Positions 14,821-23,729 of a DNA stretch of 64,000 nt are shown here, one piece after another. The notes beneath the pieces are model-generated. The model searched no databases. It was given only the letters and a program-made list of their open reading frames with translations, and had not been told where the DNA came from. Position 1 is the first letter of the stretch. The number at the start of each line of letters is the position of its first letter. Location of the stretch: contig NZ_JAJQRC010000001.1 of assembly GCF_046533115.1 (NCBI RefSeq), forward strand, positions 62,001 to 126,000, written 5' to 3'. The DNA comes from JAIRMO01 sp046533115. GTDB lineage: Bacteria > Spirochaetota > Spirochaetia > Treponematales > Breznakiellaceae. Both the position numbers and the translations under genes were made by a program.

Positions 14821-16072
14821 TGATGATTTAGTGGTGGGTCTCGATATCGGCACCACCAAGGTCTGCGCCGTAATTGGCGAGCGCAATGAAAATGGAACAC
14901 TCGAAATAACCGGTGTGGGGAAAAGTGCCTCCACGGGCTTGCGAAAGGGGGTGGTGGTAAATATCGAAGCCACCCTCAAGTCGGTTGCCGCCGCTATTGA
15001 GGCGGCGGAGATGATGAGCGGCCGGGAGGTCCACTCTTGCTGGACCGGCATTGGGGGAAGTCATATCGACGGAATTAATTCCCGGGGGGTGGTGGCGGTT
15101 ACCGGAAAAACCCGGGAAACCCGGGAGATTGGCCTTGAAGATATTAATCGGGTGTTAGAAGCGGCTCGGGCAGTGGTTATTCCTATGGACCGGCAGGTTC
15201 TGGAGGTAATCCCCCAGAGTTATATTGTGGACGACCAAAAGGGTATCCGGGATCCGCTGGATATGATCGGAGTTCGTCTTGAGGCCGAGGTTCATATCAT
15301 AACCTGTTCCGTGACCAGCGCCCAAAACCTCATGAAATGCGTTAACCGGGCTGGTTTCAGGGTTAACGACATGATCCTTCAATCCCTTGCCGCGGGCCGT
15401 TCGGTCCTCACCGAAGAAGAAAAGGAACTGGGGGTAGCCCTGATAGACTTGGGGGGGGGGACGACTAATGTTATGGTGTATACCGGCGGAACCCCCTATT
15501 CGACCACCACCATTCCCGCGGGGGGTATCCAGGTTACCGGCGATATATCTATGCTCAAAAATATCGCCTTTGAAACCGCCGAGCGGATCAAGCTGGACGC
15601 GGGGTGCTGCTGGGATGAATTCCTTGAAGGGGACGATGATATCATCGTTCCCGGGGTTGGGGGACGGCCCCCCCTGCCCATACCCAGATCCCTGCTTCTG
15701 GCGATTATCCGCCCCCGGATGGAGGAGATCTTTACTATGGTGAAGGAAAAACTGGATAAGCTTTCCCTTTCCCGGCCCCTGGGGGGGGGAGTCGTCCTCT
15801 GTGGCGGGGGAGCCCAGCTCCTGGGCGCCGCCGAATTGGCCGCCCATGTTTTTAAATTACCCGTCAGGGTGGGGATACCCCTGCCGGTGGGGGGCTTAGT
15901 TGATGAGTACCGGAGTCCGGTATACGCCACCGCCGTGGGGCTGGTTTTGGAAGGGGCCCTGCGGGAAGAAAAGCAGGGAGGCGAGCGGGGAATTGATATT
16001 CGTTCCCACGAAAAGGGGCAGGCGCCGCTTATCAGTAAACTGGTAGAGTGGTTAAAAAAGGAATTTTTTTGA
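14813..16072 (+). CDS. ftsA: Cell-division ATPase FtsA (probable CTG start)
   Basis: FtsA is the actin-like membrane anchor of FtsZ. The protein has VVGLDIGTTKVCAVIGE (phosphate 1), the 1C subdomain around residues 85-170, VALIDLGGGTTNV (phosphate 2), and a C-terminal amphipathic tail (LISKLVEWLKKEFF) that binds membrane. The first ordinary start is GTG at 14831, which would leave no residues before the core strand and lies 24 bases from the strong AAGGAGG (14800-14806). CTG at 14813 is six bases from that site and gives MANDDLVVGLDIG, so I prefer it (419 residues). A run of ten G (15451-15460) encodes the glycines of phosphate 2, and a run of nine G lies at 15781-15789. Confidence 0.93.
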   Translation: MANDDLVVGLDIGTTKVCAVIGERNENGTLEITGVGKSASTGLRKGVVVNIEATLKSVAAAIEAAEMMSGREVHSCWTGIGGSHIDGINSRGVVAVTGKTRETREIGLEDINRVLEAARAVVIPMDRQVLEVIPQSYIVDDQKGIRDPLDMIGVRLEAEVHIITCSVTSAQNLMKCVNRAGFRVNDMILQSLAAGRSVLTEEEKELGVALIDLGGGTTNVMVYTGGTPYSTTTIPAGGIQVTGDISMLKNIAFETAERIKLDAGCCWDEFLEGDDDIIVPGVGGRPPLPIPRSLLLAIIRPRMEEIFTMVKEKLDKLSLSRPLGGGVVLCGGGAQLLGAAELAAHVFKLPVRVGIPLPVGGLVDEYRSPVYATAVGLVLEGALREEKQGGERGIDIRSHEKGQAPLISKLVEWLKKEFF

Positions 16073-16076
16073 ATTG

Positions 16077-16117
16077 GACCGGTTTCAAAATTCGATGGCC
16101 CTAAGGCCGTGATTTGG
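16077..16117. repeat. Partial family B repeat between ftsA and ftsZ
   Basis: GGTTTCAAAATTCG is followed by a GGCC-CTAA-GGCC hairpin, then GATTTGGACC. The GGTTTCAAAA half matches the left arm of the composite palindromes elsewhere in the window; the right arm is lost or altered. Confidence 0.4.
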
Positions 16118-16186
16118 ACCGTCACAATAGGGGCGGATGGGAACGCCCTAAAAATATCGGAAAAAAAATGATTTGGGAGGGGTTTT

Positions 16187-17392
16187 ATGGACATTCAAGT
16201 ATTGGACGAAAAAAGTGCCAATGAAAGACGGACGATTATCAAGGTTATCGGCGCAGGGGGGGGCGGTTGCAATGCGGTTAACCGCATGATTCAATGTGAA
16301 GTCCAGGGGGTGGAGTTTATCGCCGCCAATACGGATCGGCAGGCTTTGAACAGGTCGAAGGCGGAGTTTACCTTGTCCATTGGCTCAAAGCTTACCGCCG
16401 GGCTTGGAGCCGGCGGTAAACCTGAGATCGGGGAAAAGGCCGCCATGGAAGACCGGGAAATAATCGCCAATGCCATTAAAGGGGCGGACATGGTTTTTGT
16501 GACCGCCGGTATGGGGGGGGGTACGGGAACCGGGGCCGCGCCGGTTATTGCCCAAGTTGCCCGGGAATGCGGGGCCTTGACTGTGGGGGTGGTTACCAAG
16601 CCCTTCAGTTTCGAGGGCCGGTATAAGATGCGTTTGGCCGAAGAAGGGATCGCCAAGATGCGGGAAGCGGTGGATACCCTCATTGTTATCCCCAACCAGC
16701 GGCTCTTTAGTTCGGTGGAACGGAAAACCACGATCCCCGAAGCCTTCCTTATCGCCGATGACATACTCCGGCAAGGGGTACAGGGCATTTCGGATCTGAT
16801 CACCGAGACGGGCCTGGTCAATATTGATTTTGCGGATATTAAGACCATTATGTATGGCCAGGGAGATGCCCTTATGGGGATCGGTATCGGAAGCGGGGAA
16901 AACCGCGCCGCCCTGGCCGCCAATAACGCCATTGATAACCCCCTCTTGGAAGACACCACCCTGGAGGGAGCCCAGCGGATCCTGATCAATATTGCCGGTG
17001 GGGAGAACCTCACCCTGATTGAACTGGAAGAGGTGGCCCAGATTGTTACCGAAAAAGCCGATCAGGACGCGCTGATCATCTACGGCACCTCGCTGGATTC
17101 CAATTTGGGGGATAAACTCCAAGTTACGGTGATCGCCACTGGTTTTCAACGGAAAACCATGATAAACTCCCAGATCCAAAATTCGGAAAAAGATAAAAAA
17201 GAGCAGAGCGATCTTTTTGGCCTTGATGAATGGGGGGCATTAACCGGCGGAGGATCTAAACAATCGGGGCTTACCATCAGAAACCACTACCGGGAAGACT
17301 ACCTTGAGGTACCCACCATTATCCGGGACCATCAATTTTCCGGGGGAAAGGAACTGTCCGAAAAATCGGGAACAGATAATCGGGATATATAA
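16187..17392 (+). CDS. ftsZ: Cell-division GTPase FtsZ
   Basis: The 401-residue tubulin homologue polymerises at mid-cell. GTP-binding motifs are present: GAGGGGCNAVNRMI, the tubulin signature GMGGGTGTGAAPVIA, and NIDFADIKTIM. After a variable linker comes a conserved C-terminal peptide (EDYLEVPTIIRDH) that would bind FtsA. Another 20 charged residues follow that peptide, which is longer than usual. A GGGAGGGG site precedes the ATG. The 114-bp gap from ftsA holds part of a palindromic repeat. Confidence 0.97.
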   Translation: MDIQVLDEKSANERRTIIKVIGAGGGGCNAVNRMIQCEVQGVEFIAANTDRQALNRSKAEFTLSIGSKLTAGLGAGGKPEIGEKAAMEDREIIANAIKGADMVFVTAGMGGGTGTGAAPVIAQVARECGALTVGVVTKPFSFEGRYKMRLAEEGIAKMREAVDTLIVIPNQRLFSSVERKTTIPEAFLIADDILRQGVQGISDLITETGLVNIDFADIKTIMYGQGDALMGIGIGSGENRAALAANNAIDNPLLEDTTLEGAQRILINIAGGENLTLIELEEVAQIVTEKADQDALIIYGTSLDSNLGDKLQVTVIATGFQRKTMINSQIQNSEKDKKEQSDLFGLDEWGALTGGGSKQSGLTIRNHYREDYLEVPTIIRDHQFSGGKELSEKSGTDNRDI

Positions 17393-17397
17393 GTGCT

Positions 17398-18306
17398 ATG
17401 AATGGCCAAAGTCTGCTGGATAGGTACTATACGTGGCTCCTCGTTTTGGAACGCCGATCCCTCTTAACCGCGGAAACCTATAAGGTGGAAATCCGCCGTT
17501 TTCTGGAATGGCTGGAGATGGAACGGTTGCTGCCTGAGGAGGCGGATAGTTCCTCCCTCATGAAGTACCTTAATTTCCGCCGGGATAAGGGCTGCCTTGA
17601 TTCCCGGTCTGTGGCTAAAGCAATTTCCTCCCTTAGGTCCTTTTTCCGGTATATGGCGGATGAAGGGCTGCGGGATGATAATCCCGCCCGGGTTCTGGAA
17701 TCCCCTAAAAGGGGAATCCATTTACCTGAGGTTCTTCACCGGGATCGGGTGGACCGGATGCTTGCCTTGGTGCCGGTAGATAGCCCCATAGGACTACGGA
17801 ACAGGGCTTTATTTGAGTTTATCTACTCCGCGGGCCTCCGGGTTTCCGAGGCCGTTTTTCTTAATATAAAGGACATTTATTTTACCGAAGGAATTGCCCG
17901 GGTTTTGGGGAAGGGAAACAAGGAACGGTTGATACCTTTTGGGGAAGAAGCCGCTTACTGGCTTAAACGGTATTTGGCCGACGCAAGGCCCTATTTGGCG
18001 GGTAAGGTCCGTTCCCCCGCCCTGTTTATTGGTAAAACGGGGAAACGCCTTTCCCGAAAGGGAATATGGAAAAACTATATGAAACTGGCCACGGTGGCGG
18101 GGGTTCCCTCGACCCTCCATACCCTGCGGCATAGTTATGCTACGGAGCTTCTCGCCGGTGGGGCGGATCTCCGGTCGGTACAGGAGCTTTTGGGACATGC
18201 GGATATTGCCACAACCCAGATCTATACCCATGTGGACGTTTCCCTCCTCAGGGAAAGCCACCGGCGGTATATGCCGAAATTGCGGCGGTATTTATCCCGG
18301 CCGTAA
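17398..18306 (+). CDS. Tyrosine recombinase, XerC/XerD type (first of two)
   Basis: This 302-residue protein has the Xer layout: an N-terminal SAM-like core-binding domain (about 1-95), then the catalytic domain. It has SAGLRVSE (catalytic Arg), GKGNKERLIPF (Lys), TLHTLRHSYATELL (His-Arg) and LLGHADIATTQIYTH (His, nucleophile Tyr276). Such proteins resolve chromosome dimers at dif. The ATG lies five bases after the ftsZ stop with no clear ribosome site. A second Xer protein is encoded at 22237; together they may act as the XerC/XerD pair, and I cannot say which is which. Confidence 0.92.
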   Translation: MNGQSLLDRYYTWLLVLERRSLLTAETYKVEIRRFLEWLEMERLLPEEADSSSLMKYLNFRRDKGCLDSRSVAKAISSLRSFFRYMADEGLRDDNPARVLESPKRGIHLPEVLHRDRVDRMLALVPVDSPIGLRNRALFEFIYSAGLRVSEAVFLNIKDIYFTEGIARVLGKGNKERLIPFGEEAAYWLKRYLADARPYLAGKVRSPALFIGKTGKRLSRKGIWKNYMKLATVAGVPSTLHTLRHSYATELLAGGADLRSVQELLGHADIATTQIYTHVDVSLLRESHRRYMPKLRRYLSRP

Positions 18307-18336
18307 CCTTACCGGGATTTGAATTAAAGGTGCAGG

Positions 18337-19083
18337 ATGAAGATAAAGAAAGAGTTTTTTTTAGGTCTTATGGTACTGGTTATCGTGGTTTTACTGATAG
18401 GGGGTATCTATACCTTCCGGAAAATCAGGATCCGGGATTCCCTAATCGCCCAGATCAAAGAACTCAGTCCTCGGGATATTCCTCCCCGGACCATAGAAGA
18501 TCTTCGGGAAGCTATCAGGCTGTATGAAGAACTGATTGAGCAGCATGTACGCGACGCTGCCCAGACCGGGGTGTATTGGAAACTCCTCGCTACCCGGCTG
18601 CAGGAACGCGGACTGCACCATGAAGCGTTAAATGCCCTGGAACGGGCGGTTTATTATATCCCCGAAGATGCCTATGTCCACTATCAACGGGGAATATCCG
18701 CAGGGATCGTGGCAAAGTCGTCCTTTAGTGCCGCGGAGGGGAATGCCGATGCCCAGGAATATTTTGCCCTTTCGGAAAAGTCTTACCTCCGGGCTATAGA
18801 ATTGGATGAAGGATATAGCCGGCCTCGTTACGGCATCGGTATCCTCTATGTATTTGAGATGAACAAGCCCCGGGAGGCCATACCCCACCTGTTGCGGTAC
18901 CTTGAAATTTCCCGGAACGATGTGGATGCCATGTTTGTGTTGGCTCGGGCCTATTACATGGTGAATAATTACCAGGATGCCTTGGATATATACGACCGGA
19001 TCATCACTACTTCCCGGGATGCCGCCAAACGGATTGAGGCGGAAAACAACCGGCAGACCATATTGGATTCATTGTATGGATGA
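18337..19083 (+). CDS. Membrane-anchored TPR protein
   Basis: The 248-residue protein has an N-terminal membrane anchor (FFLGLMVLVIVVLLIGGIYTF). Several tetratricopeptide-like helix pairs follow, for example LLATRLQERGLHHEALNALE, PREAIPHLLRYLEISRNDVD and YMVNNYQDALDIYDRI. TPR arrays mediate protein binding; the partner is unknown. A gene of this kind also lies between ftsZ and dprA in other treponemes (recalled). Its TGA overlaps the start of dprA. Confidence 0.8.
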   Translation: MKIKKEFFLGLMVLVIVVLLIGGIYTFRKIRIRDSLIAQIKELSPRDIPPRTIEDLREAIRLYEELIEQHVRDAAQTGVYWKLLATRLQERGLHHEALNALERAVYYIPEDAYVHYQRGISAGIVAKSSFSAAEGNADAQEYFALSEKSYLRAIELDEGYSRPRYGIGILYVFEMNKPREAIPHLLRYLEISRNDVDAMFVLARAYYMVNNYQDALDIYDRIITTSRDAAKRIEAENNRQTILDSLYG

Positions 19084-20047
19084 GCTTTTGTTGCGGGATC
19101 TGATCATCAGGCGCATTCCGGAGATAAATTCCCGGGAGCAGATCCTGCTTTATAAAGAATTTGACCGGAAGGAAGGATTATCCATACTTTCTAAGGGGGT
19201 TATTGAGGATATTCTTGGTCGGAAACTCCTCCGGGTTTACGGCGGTATAGAAGATCTCCGGGAACAGGCGGAGAGGGATATCAGGACTATGGGGATTCGG
19301 GGGATAGCTTGTGTATCCTTTATTTCATCCCAATATCCTCCCCTGCTCCGGGAACTGTACGATCCCCCGGCCCTGGTTTTTTACCGGGGTGTTTTACCGA
19401 ATCCGGAGCGGCCCCTGGTAGCGGTGGTCGGAACCCGGCGGCCCACTGCCGCGGCGGGTTCCCAGGCGTATGATATCGGCAAAGCCCTGGCGGATGCGGG
19501 AATTCCCGTGGTCTCCGGCCTTGCCCTGGGTATCGACGCCATGGCCCACCGGGGGAACCTTGAGGGGGGCGCTCCCACGGTGGCGGTTCTCGGCTCAAGT
19601 CCCGATGAGGTTTACCCCGGGGCAAACCGGGTCCTTGCCCGGCGGATCATTGATCGGGGTGGGGCTATTTTAAGTGAATATCCCCCGGGAACCGGACCGC
19701 GGAAATGGAATTTTCCGGCCCGGAACCGGATTATTTCCGGCCTGGCCCGGGGGACCGTGATTGTGGAAGCTCCCGCTTTTTCCGGAGCCCTGATCACCGC
19801 CCGGTTTGCCCTGGAACAGGGCCGGGACCTCTGGGTTACTTCATCGGGGATGAATTCCACCCGGGGAGAAGGGACCAGGAAGCTTGCCGAGGAAGGGGCC
19901 GGGGTGATTTCCGGGGCGGCGGAGATCCTACGGGATTGGGGGATTGTTTTGGAGACCCCCCCGGAAGAAACTTTTCCCCGGGATCGGCCGTTGCAGGGAG
20001 CTATGCTGGCATCGTCCTTGGCCCGGAAACTGAATATTGATCTTTGA
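19076..20047 (+). CDS. dprA: DNA-processing protein DprA/Smf
   Basis: DprA loads RecA on incoming single-stranded DNA. The 323-residue protein has a helical N-terminal domain and the Rossmann-like DprA core: VAVVGTRRPT, VVSGLALGIDAMAHRG, AVLGSSPDEVYP, FPARNRIISGLA and VIVEAPAFSGALITA. The ATG at 19076 overlaps the end of the TPR gene; upstream codons in frame belong to that gene. Natural competence is not established for spirochaetes, so the role here may be in recombination generally (inference). topA follows by 13 bp. Confidence 0.94.
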   Translation: MDELLLRDLIIRRIPEINSREQILLYKEFDRKEGLSILSKGVIEDILGRKLLRVYGGIEDLREQAERDIRTMGIRGIACVSFISSQYPPLLRELYDPPALVFYRGVLPNPERPLVAVVGTRRPTAAAGSQAYDIGKALADAGIPVVSGLALGIDAMAHRGNLEGGAPTVAVLGSSPDEVYPGANRVLARRIIDRGGAILSEYPPGTGPRKWNFPARNRIISGLARGTVIVEAPAFSGALITARFALEQGRDLWVTSSGMNSTRGEGTRKLAEEGAGVISGAAEILRDWGIVLETPPEETFPRDRPLQGAMLASSLARKLNIDL

Positions 20048-20060
20048 GGATGGGAATAAA

Positions 20061-22250
20061 ATGGCGGTAAAAACCGAAAAAAAAGTTCAGCGAAATAAAA
20101 CAGTCGAAAAAGATTCGATCGAAAAAAAGCGGTCTCCCAAAAAAACAAAGGATAAAAAGATCCTGGTGATCGTGGAATCCCCGGCCAAGGCTAAAACGAT
20201 AGAAAAATACCTGGGTCCTTCCTACGTGGTAAAGGCATCCATGGGTCATCTCATAGATCTCCCCAAATCCAGGATGGCCATAGATGTGGATCATGATTTT
20301 GAACCTGAATATATCACCGTCCGGGGAAGGGCGAAAATCCTAAAGGAACTGCAGGGGGACGCGAAAAAGGCGGATACGGTACTCCTGGCCAGTGATAATG
20401 ATAGGGAAGGGGAGGCCATTGCTTATCATCTGCGGAACGCCATTACCGCGAAAAACGAGCGGGTACCCATTCAACGGATCAGCTTTAACGAGATCACCCC
20501 CGTGGCGATTAAGGACGCCGTGGCTAACCCTTCAACCATCGACGAGTCCAAGGTCAACGCCCAAAAAGCCCGGCGGGTTCTGGATCGTTTGGTGGGGTAT
20601 AACCTTTCACCCCTCCTGTGGAAGAAGGTTAAAAACGGCCTTTCCGCGGGACGGGTACAGTCGGTGGCCCTGAGGCTCATCTGTGAACGGGAAAAGGAGG
20701 TAGAGTCCTTTATTCCCGAAGAGTACTGGACCCTGGAGGCGGATTTTAAGGTAGGAAAATCCGCCTTTACCGCCCAGCTCGTGTCCTGGCAGGGGAATAA
20801 ACCGGAACTCAAAAATGAAGATGCGGTTACGGTTATTATTGATAAGATAATCAACGCCGATTGTTTTGTTTCCGATATTCGGGAAACCGATAAAACCATT
20901 CGGCCAAAGCCGCCCTTTACCACTTCCCAGCTCCAGCAGACCGCGGCAAACCGGCTGGGTTTTACCAGTAAAAAAACCATGCAGGTAGCTCAACAGCTTT
21001 ATGAAGGGGTAAACATCGGCAATTCCCGGGTGGGGCTTATCACCTATATGCGTACCGATTCGGTTCGGATCTCCCAGGTCGCGCTGGACGAGGTCCGGTC
21101 CTGGATTGGGGAACATTTTTCCCAGGACCTGCCGGAAAAGGCGGTGGAATATACCCTGGGGAAAAAAGCTCAGGACGCCCATGAGGCCATTCGGCCTACC
21201 TATATGGGTTATACCCCCGAGGAGGTAAAAGAATACCTTACGCGGGATCAGCTCCGGCTTTATACCATAATCTGGGAACGGTTTGTGTCAAGCCAGATGA
21301 ACCCCGCGAAAACTAAGACCATAAGTATCGACATCCAGGCCGGCGAGGCGATTTTCCGTATCGCCGGGACCCGGATTATCAAAAAAGGTTTTTACCGGGT
21401 TATGAAACTTTTGGCGAATGAAAACAAGGGGAGCCCGGTTCCGTCTCTTAAAATCGGGGACAAGGTCAAGGTGGACAAATTCTACCCCGAACAGCATTTT
21501 ACCCAGGGACCGGCCCGGTATACCGACGCGTCCATCGTTAAAACCCTGGAAGAAAAGGGTATCGGCCGCCCCTCAACTTATGCCCCTATAATATCGGTCC
21601 TTCTGGACCGGTACTATGTGACCCGGTCCAACAAGCAGTTGGTCCCCACCCTCCTGGGTAGGATGATCTGCGATATGCTGGTGGAATATTTTCCCCATGT
21701 AGTGGATGTAGGATTTACCGCGTCCATGGAAACCAAACTCGATGAAGTGGAAGAAAGTCAACTCCGCTGGCCCGACATGATCCGGAATTTTTATCACCCC
21801 TTTAAGGAGCAGGTTGACGAGGTAGGAAAAACCCTGGAATCCTTTAAGGGTACCTTAGACGAAGTGACCGATCATATCTGTGAAAAATGCGGGAAGCCCA
21901 TGGTAAAAAAACTCGGCCGGTATGGTTTTTTTCTGGCCTGTTCGGGTTTTCCGGAATGTAGAAACACCAAGTCTGTCCCCCTGGCAAAATGTCCCCGCTG
22001 TGGCGGGGATATCGTGGCCCGCAAAACCCGGGGCCGGGGCAAGGAATTTTACGGATGTACCAATTATCCGGCATGTGATTTTATCACCCACTTTAAACCG
22101 ATCAACCAAAATTGTCCCAAGTGCGGACAATTTATGGTGGAGAAATATGATAAAAAAAACGGATACCATAAGGCATGTATCAATCCTGACTGCGATTATC
22201 TGCATAGCAGCGAGGATTTTGATAAGGAGGAATCCGATGGAGGCAAATAA
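20061..22250 (+). CDS. topA: DNA topoisomerase I
   Basis: The 729-residue type IA enzyme relaxes negative supercoils. After a Lys-rich N-terminal extension of about 35 residues, the Toprim domain (ILVIVESPAKAKTIEKYLG; SDNDREGEAIA) is followed by the active-site segment LITYMRTDS, with Tyr329 as nucleophile. At the C-terminus are three zinc-ribbon units (CEKCGKPM...C; CPRCGGDI...C; CPKCGQFM...C), each with four cysteines. The ATG at 20061 lies ten bases after GAGGA. The 3' end overlaps the next xer gene by 14 bases. Confidence 0.96.
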   Translation: MAVKTEKKVQRNKTVEKDSIEKKRSPKKTKDKKILVIVESPAKAKTIEKYLGPSYVVKASMGHLIDLPKSRMAIDVDHDFEPEYITVRGRAKILKELQGDAKKADTVLLASDNDREGEAIAYHLRNAITAKNERVPIQRISFNEITPVAIKDAVANPSTIDESKVNAQKARRVLDRLVGYNLSPLLWKKVKNGLSAGRVQSVALRLICEREKEVESFIPEEYWTLEADFKVGKSAFTAQLVSWQGNKPELKNEDAVTVIIDKIINADCFVSDIRETDKTIRPKPPFTTSQLQQTAANRLGFTSKKTMQVAQQLYEGVNIGNSRVGLITYMRTDSVRISQVALDEVRSWIGEHFSQDLPEKAVEYTLGKKAQDAHEAIRPTYMGYTPEEVKEYLTRDQLRLYTIIWERFVSSQMNPAKTKTISIDIQAGEAIFRIAGTRIIKKGFYRVMKLLANENKGSPVPSLKIGDKVKVDKFYPEQHFTQGPARYTDASIVKTLEEKGIGRPSTYAPIISVLLDRYYVTRSNKQLVPTLLGRMICDMLVEYFPHVVDVGFTASMETKLDEVEESQLRWPDMIRNFYHPFKEQVDEVGKTLESFKGTLDEVTDHICEKCGKPMVKKLGRYGFFLACSGFPECRNTKSVPLAKCPRCGGDIVARKTRGRGKEFYGCTNYPACDFITHFKPINQNCPKCGQFMVEKYDKKNGYHKACINPDCDYLHSSEDFDKEESDGGK

Positions 22251-23151
22251 TTTGGTTGAAGCCTATCTGGCCTATCTTCGTTCCGTGCGGGGAGTGTCGG
22301 ATAGGACCATCCAGGCCTACGGTAAGGATCTGGCCAATTATTCAGCCTACTGTGAAAACCACGGGATGACTCCCGAAGGGGCAAGCGCCCATGGGGTGCA
22401 GGGTTTTATCGCGGACCTCAGCGCCGAAGGGATCGCCTCGGTGAGTGTTAATCGGGCCCTTTCTTCCATTCGGGGTTTTTATCGGTGGCTTCAGCGGTTT
22501 GATTTTAGATCCGATGATCCCTCCATGAATCTGCGTAACCTGAAAACGGCAAAACGGCTTCCGGCTTTTCTCTGGGAAGGGGAAATGGCGAGTTTTGCGG
22601 AACTCCCCGATAAGGCGGGTATTTTATGGCCCCTCCGGGATAAAGCCCTGATCCTCACCATGTATTCCGCGGGGCTGCGAATATCGGAACTGGTGGCTCT
22701 TACCCTGTCCTGTCTGGAGGGGGATCTTTCAGGTGCCCGGGTTATGGGAAAGGGGAACAAAGAACGGTATGTGTTTTTTTCCGATGAAGCCCGGGAAGCC
22801 CTGGGAGCCTATCTTCCCGGGCGGGCTTCCCGGGTTAAGGCGGCCCTACCCACGGATCGGCTTTTTGTTAACCGTAAGGGAGGGCCGATTTCCGTACCCG
22901 GGGTACGGTGGATAATAACCAAATATGCGGAACGGTCGGGACTGGAAAAAAACGTACATCCCCATGCGTTACGTCATAGCTTTGCTACCCATTTGGTTAA
23001 TTCCGGCTGTGACGTGCGTTTGATTCAGGAACTTCTCGGTCACGCAAGCCTCTCCACCACCCAGCGGTACACCCATGTGGATATGGAACGGCTTAAGCGA
23101 ACCTATCTTAAGGCCCATCCCCACGGCATGGGGAAAAGGAATAACCTATGA
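22237..23151 (+). CDS. xerC: Tyrosine recombinase, XerC/CodV type (second of two)
   Basis: The 304-residue protein has the same layout as the one at 17398. It shows SAGLRISEL, GKGNKERYVFF, HPHALRHSFATHL and LLGHASLSTTQRYTH with nucleophile Tyr278. The start is the ATG at 22237, seven bases after AAGGAGG inside the end of topA; the longer upstream frame is only the shadow of topA. The position topA-xer-hslV-hslU equals topA-codV-codW-codX of Bacillus, so I call it the codV/xerC counterpart. It overlaps hslV by four bases. Confidence 0.93.
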   Translation: MEANNLVEAYLAYLRSVRGVSDRTIQAYGKDLANYSAYCENHGMTPEGASAHGVQGFIADLSAEGIASVSVNRALSSIRGFYRWLQRFDFRSDDPSMNLRNLKTAKRLPAFLWEGEMASFAELPDKAGILWPLRDKALILTMYSAGLRISELVALTLSCLEGDLSGARVMGKGNKERYVFFSDEAREALGAYLPGRASRVKAALPTDRLFVNRKGGPISVPGVRWIITKYAERSGLEKNVHPHALRHSFATHLVNSGCDVRLIQELLGHASLSTTQRYTHVDMERLKRTYLKAHPHGMGKRNNL

Positions 23152-23729
23152 AAAAACTGAGAATGGAATTCCACGGTAACCAGATCCGTTCTACCACGGT
23201 TTTGGCGGTCCGCAGGAATGGACAGGTGGCCATGGCCGGGGATGGTCAGGTGACCATGGGCGAGACGGTGATGAAAAATAACGCCCGTAAGGTACGGCGC
23301 CTCAACGACGGCAAGGTGTTGTGTGGTTTTGCCGGGGCTACTGCGGATGCCTTTACCCTCTTTGACCGTTTTGAGGAAAAACTCAAGGAATACTCCGGGG
23401 ATCTCGCCAGGGCGGCGGTGGAATTGGCCAAGGATTGGCGTACCGACCGTTCCCTTAGGCGGCTGGAAGCTCTGCTCCTGGTGGCGGATATCTCCAAGAC
23501 CCTACTTATTTCCGGTACCGGGGATGTAATAGAGCCTGCGGAGCCTGCCCTGGCCATAGGTTCCGGGGGAAATTACGCCTATTCCGCGGCATTGGCCTAT
23601 TTGGACGGCAGTACCCTTTCAGCCGCAGAGATCGCCCGGCGGAGTCTGCGGATTGCGGGGGATATATGTATCTATACCAATAGTCAAATTATCCTGGAGG
23701 AACTGGGTTCCGGGGAGGAGCATAAATAA
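23148..23729 (+). CDS. hslV: ATP-dependent protease subunit HslV
   Basis: The 193-residue protein is the proteasome-beta-like peptidase of the HslUV complex. The mature N-terminus should be the threonine in STTVLAVRRNG, with AMAGDGQVTMG behind it. Here about 15 or 16 residues precede that threonine (MKKLRMEFHGNQIRS), longer than in E. coli but like the propeptides of other lineages. If the start were at MEFHG the leader would be shorter; ATGA overlap with xerC supports the first ATG. hslU begins at the stop codon. Confidence 0.94.
   Translation: MKKLRMEFHGNQIRSTTVLAVRRNGQVAMAGDGQVTMGETVMKNNARKVRRLNDGKVLCGFAGATADAFTLFDRFEEKLKEYSGDLARAAVELAKDWRTDRSLRRLEALLLVADISKTLLISGTGDVIEPAEPALAIGSGGNYAYSAALAYLDGSTLSAAEIARRSLRIAGDICIYTNSQIILEELGSGEEHK

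Noticed and set aside
15451..15460. The G10 run in ftsA as a phase-variation switch
   Set aside because: FtsA is expected to be essential and the run codes for the conserved glycines of the phosphate-2 loop; composition explains it better.
17386..17398. TATATA placed to give a leaderless transcript for the first xer gene
   Set aside because: No -35 box exists at any workable spacing; coupling to ftsZ is more likely.
21922..22236. A longer N-terminus for the second Xer recombinase
   Set aside because: This part is the topA gene in another frame; the recombinase starts at the ATG behind AAGGAGG.
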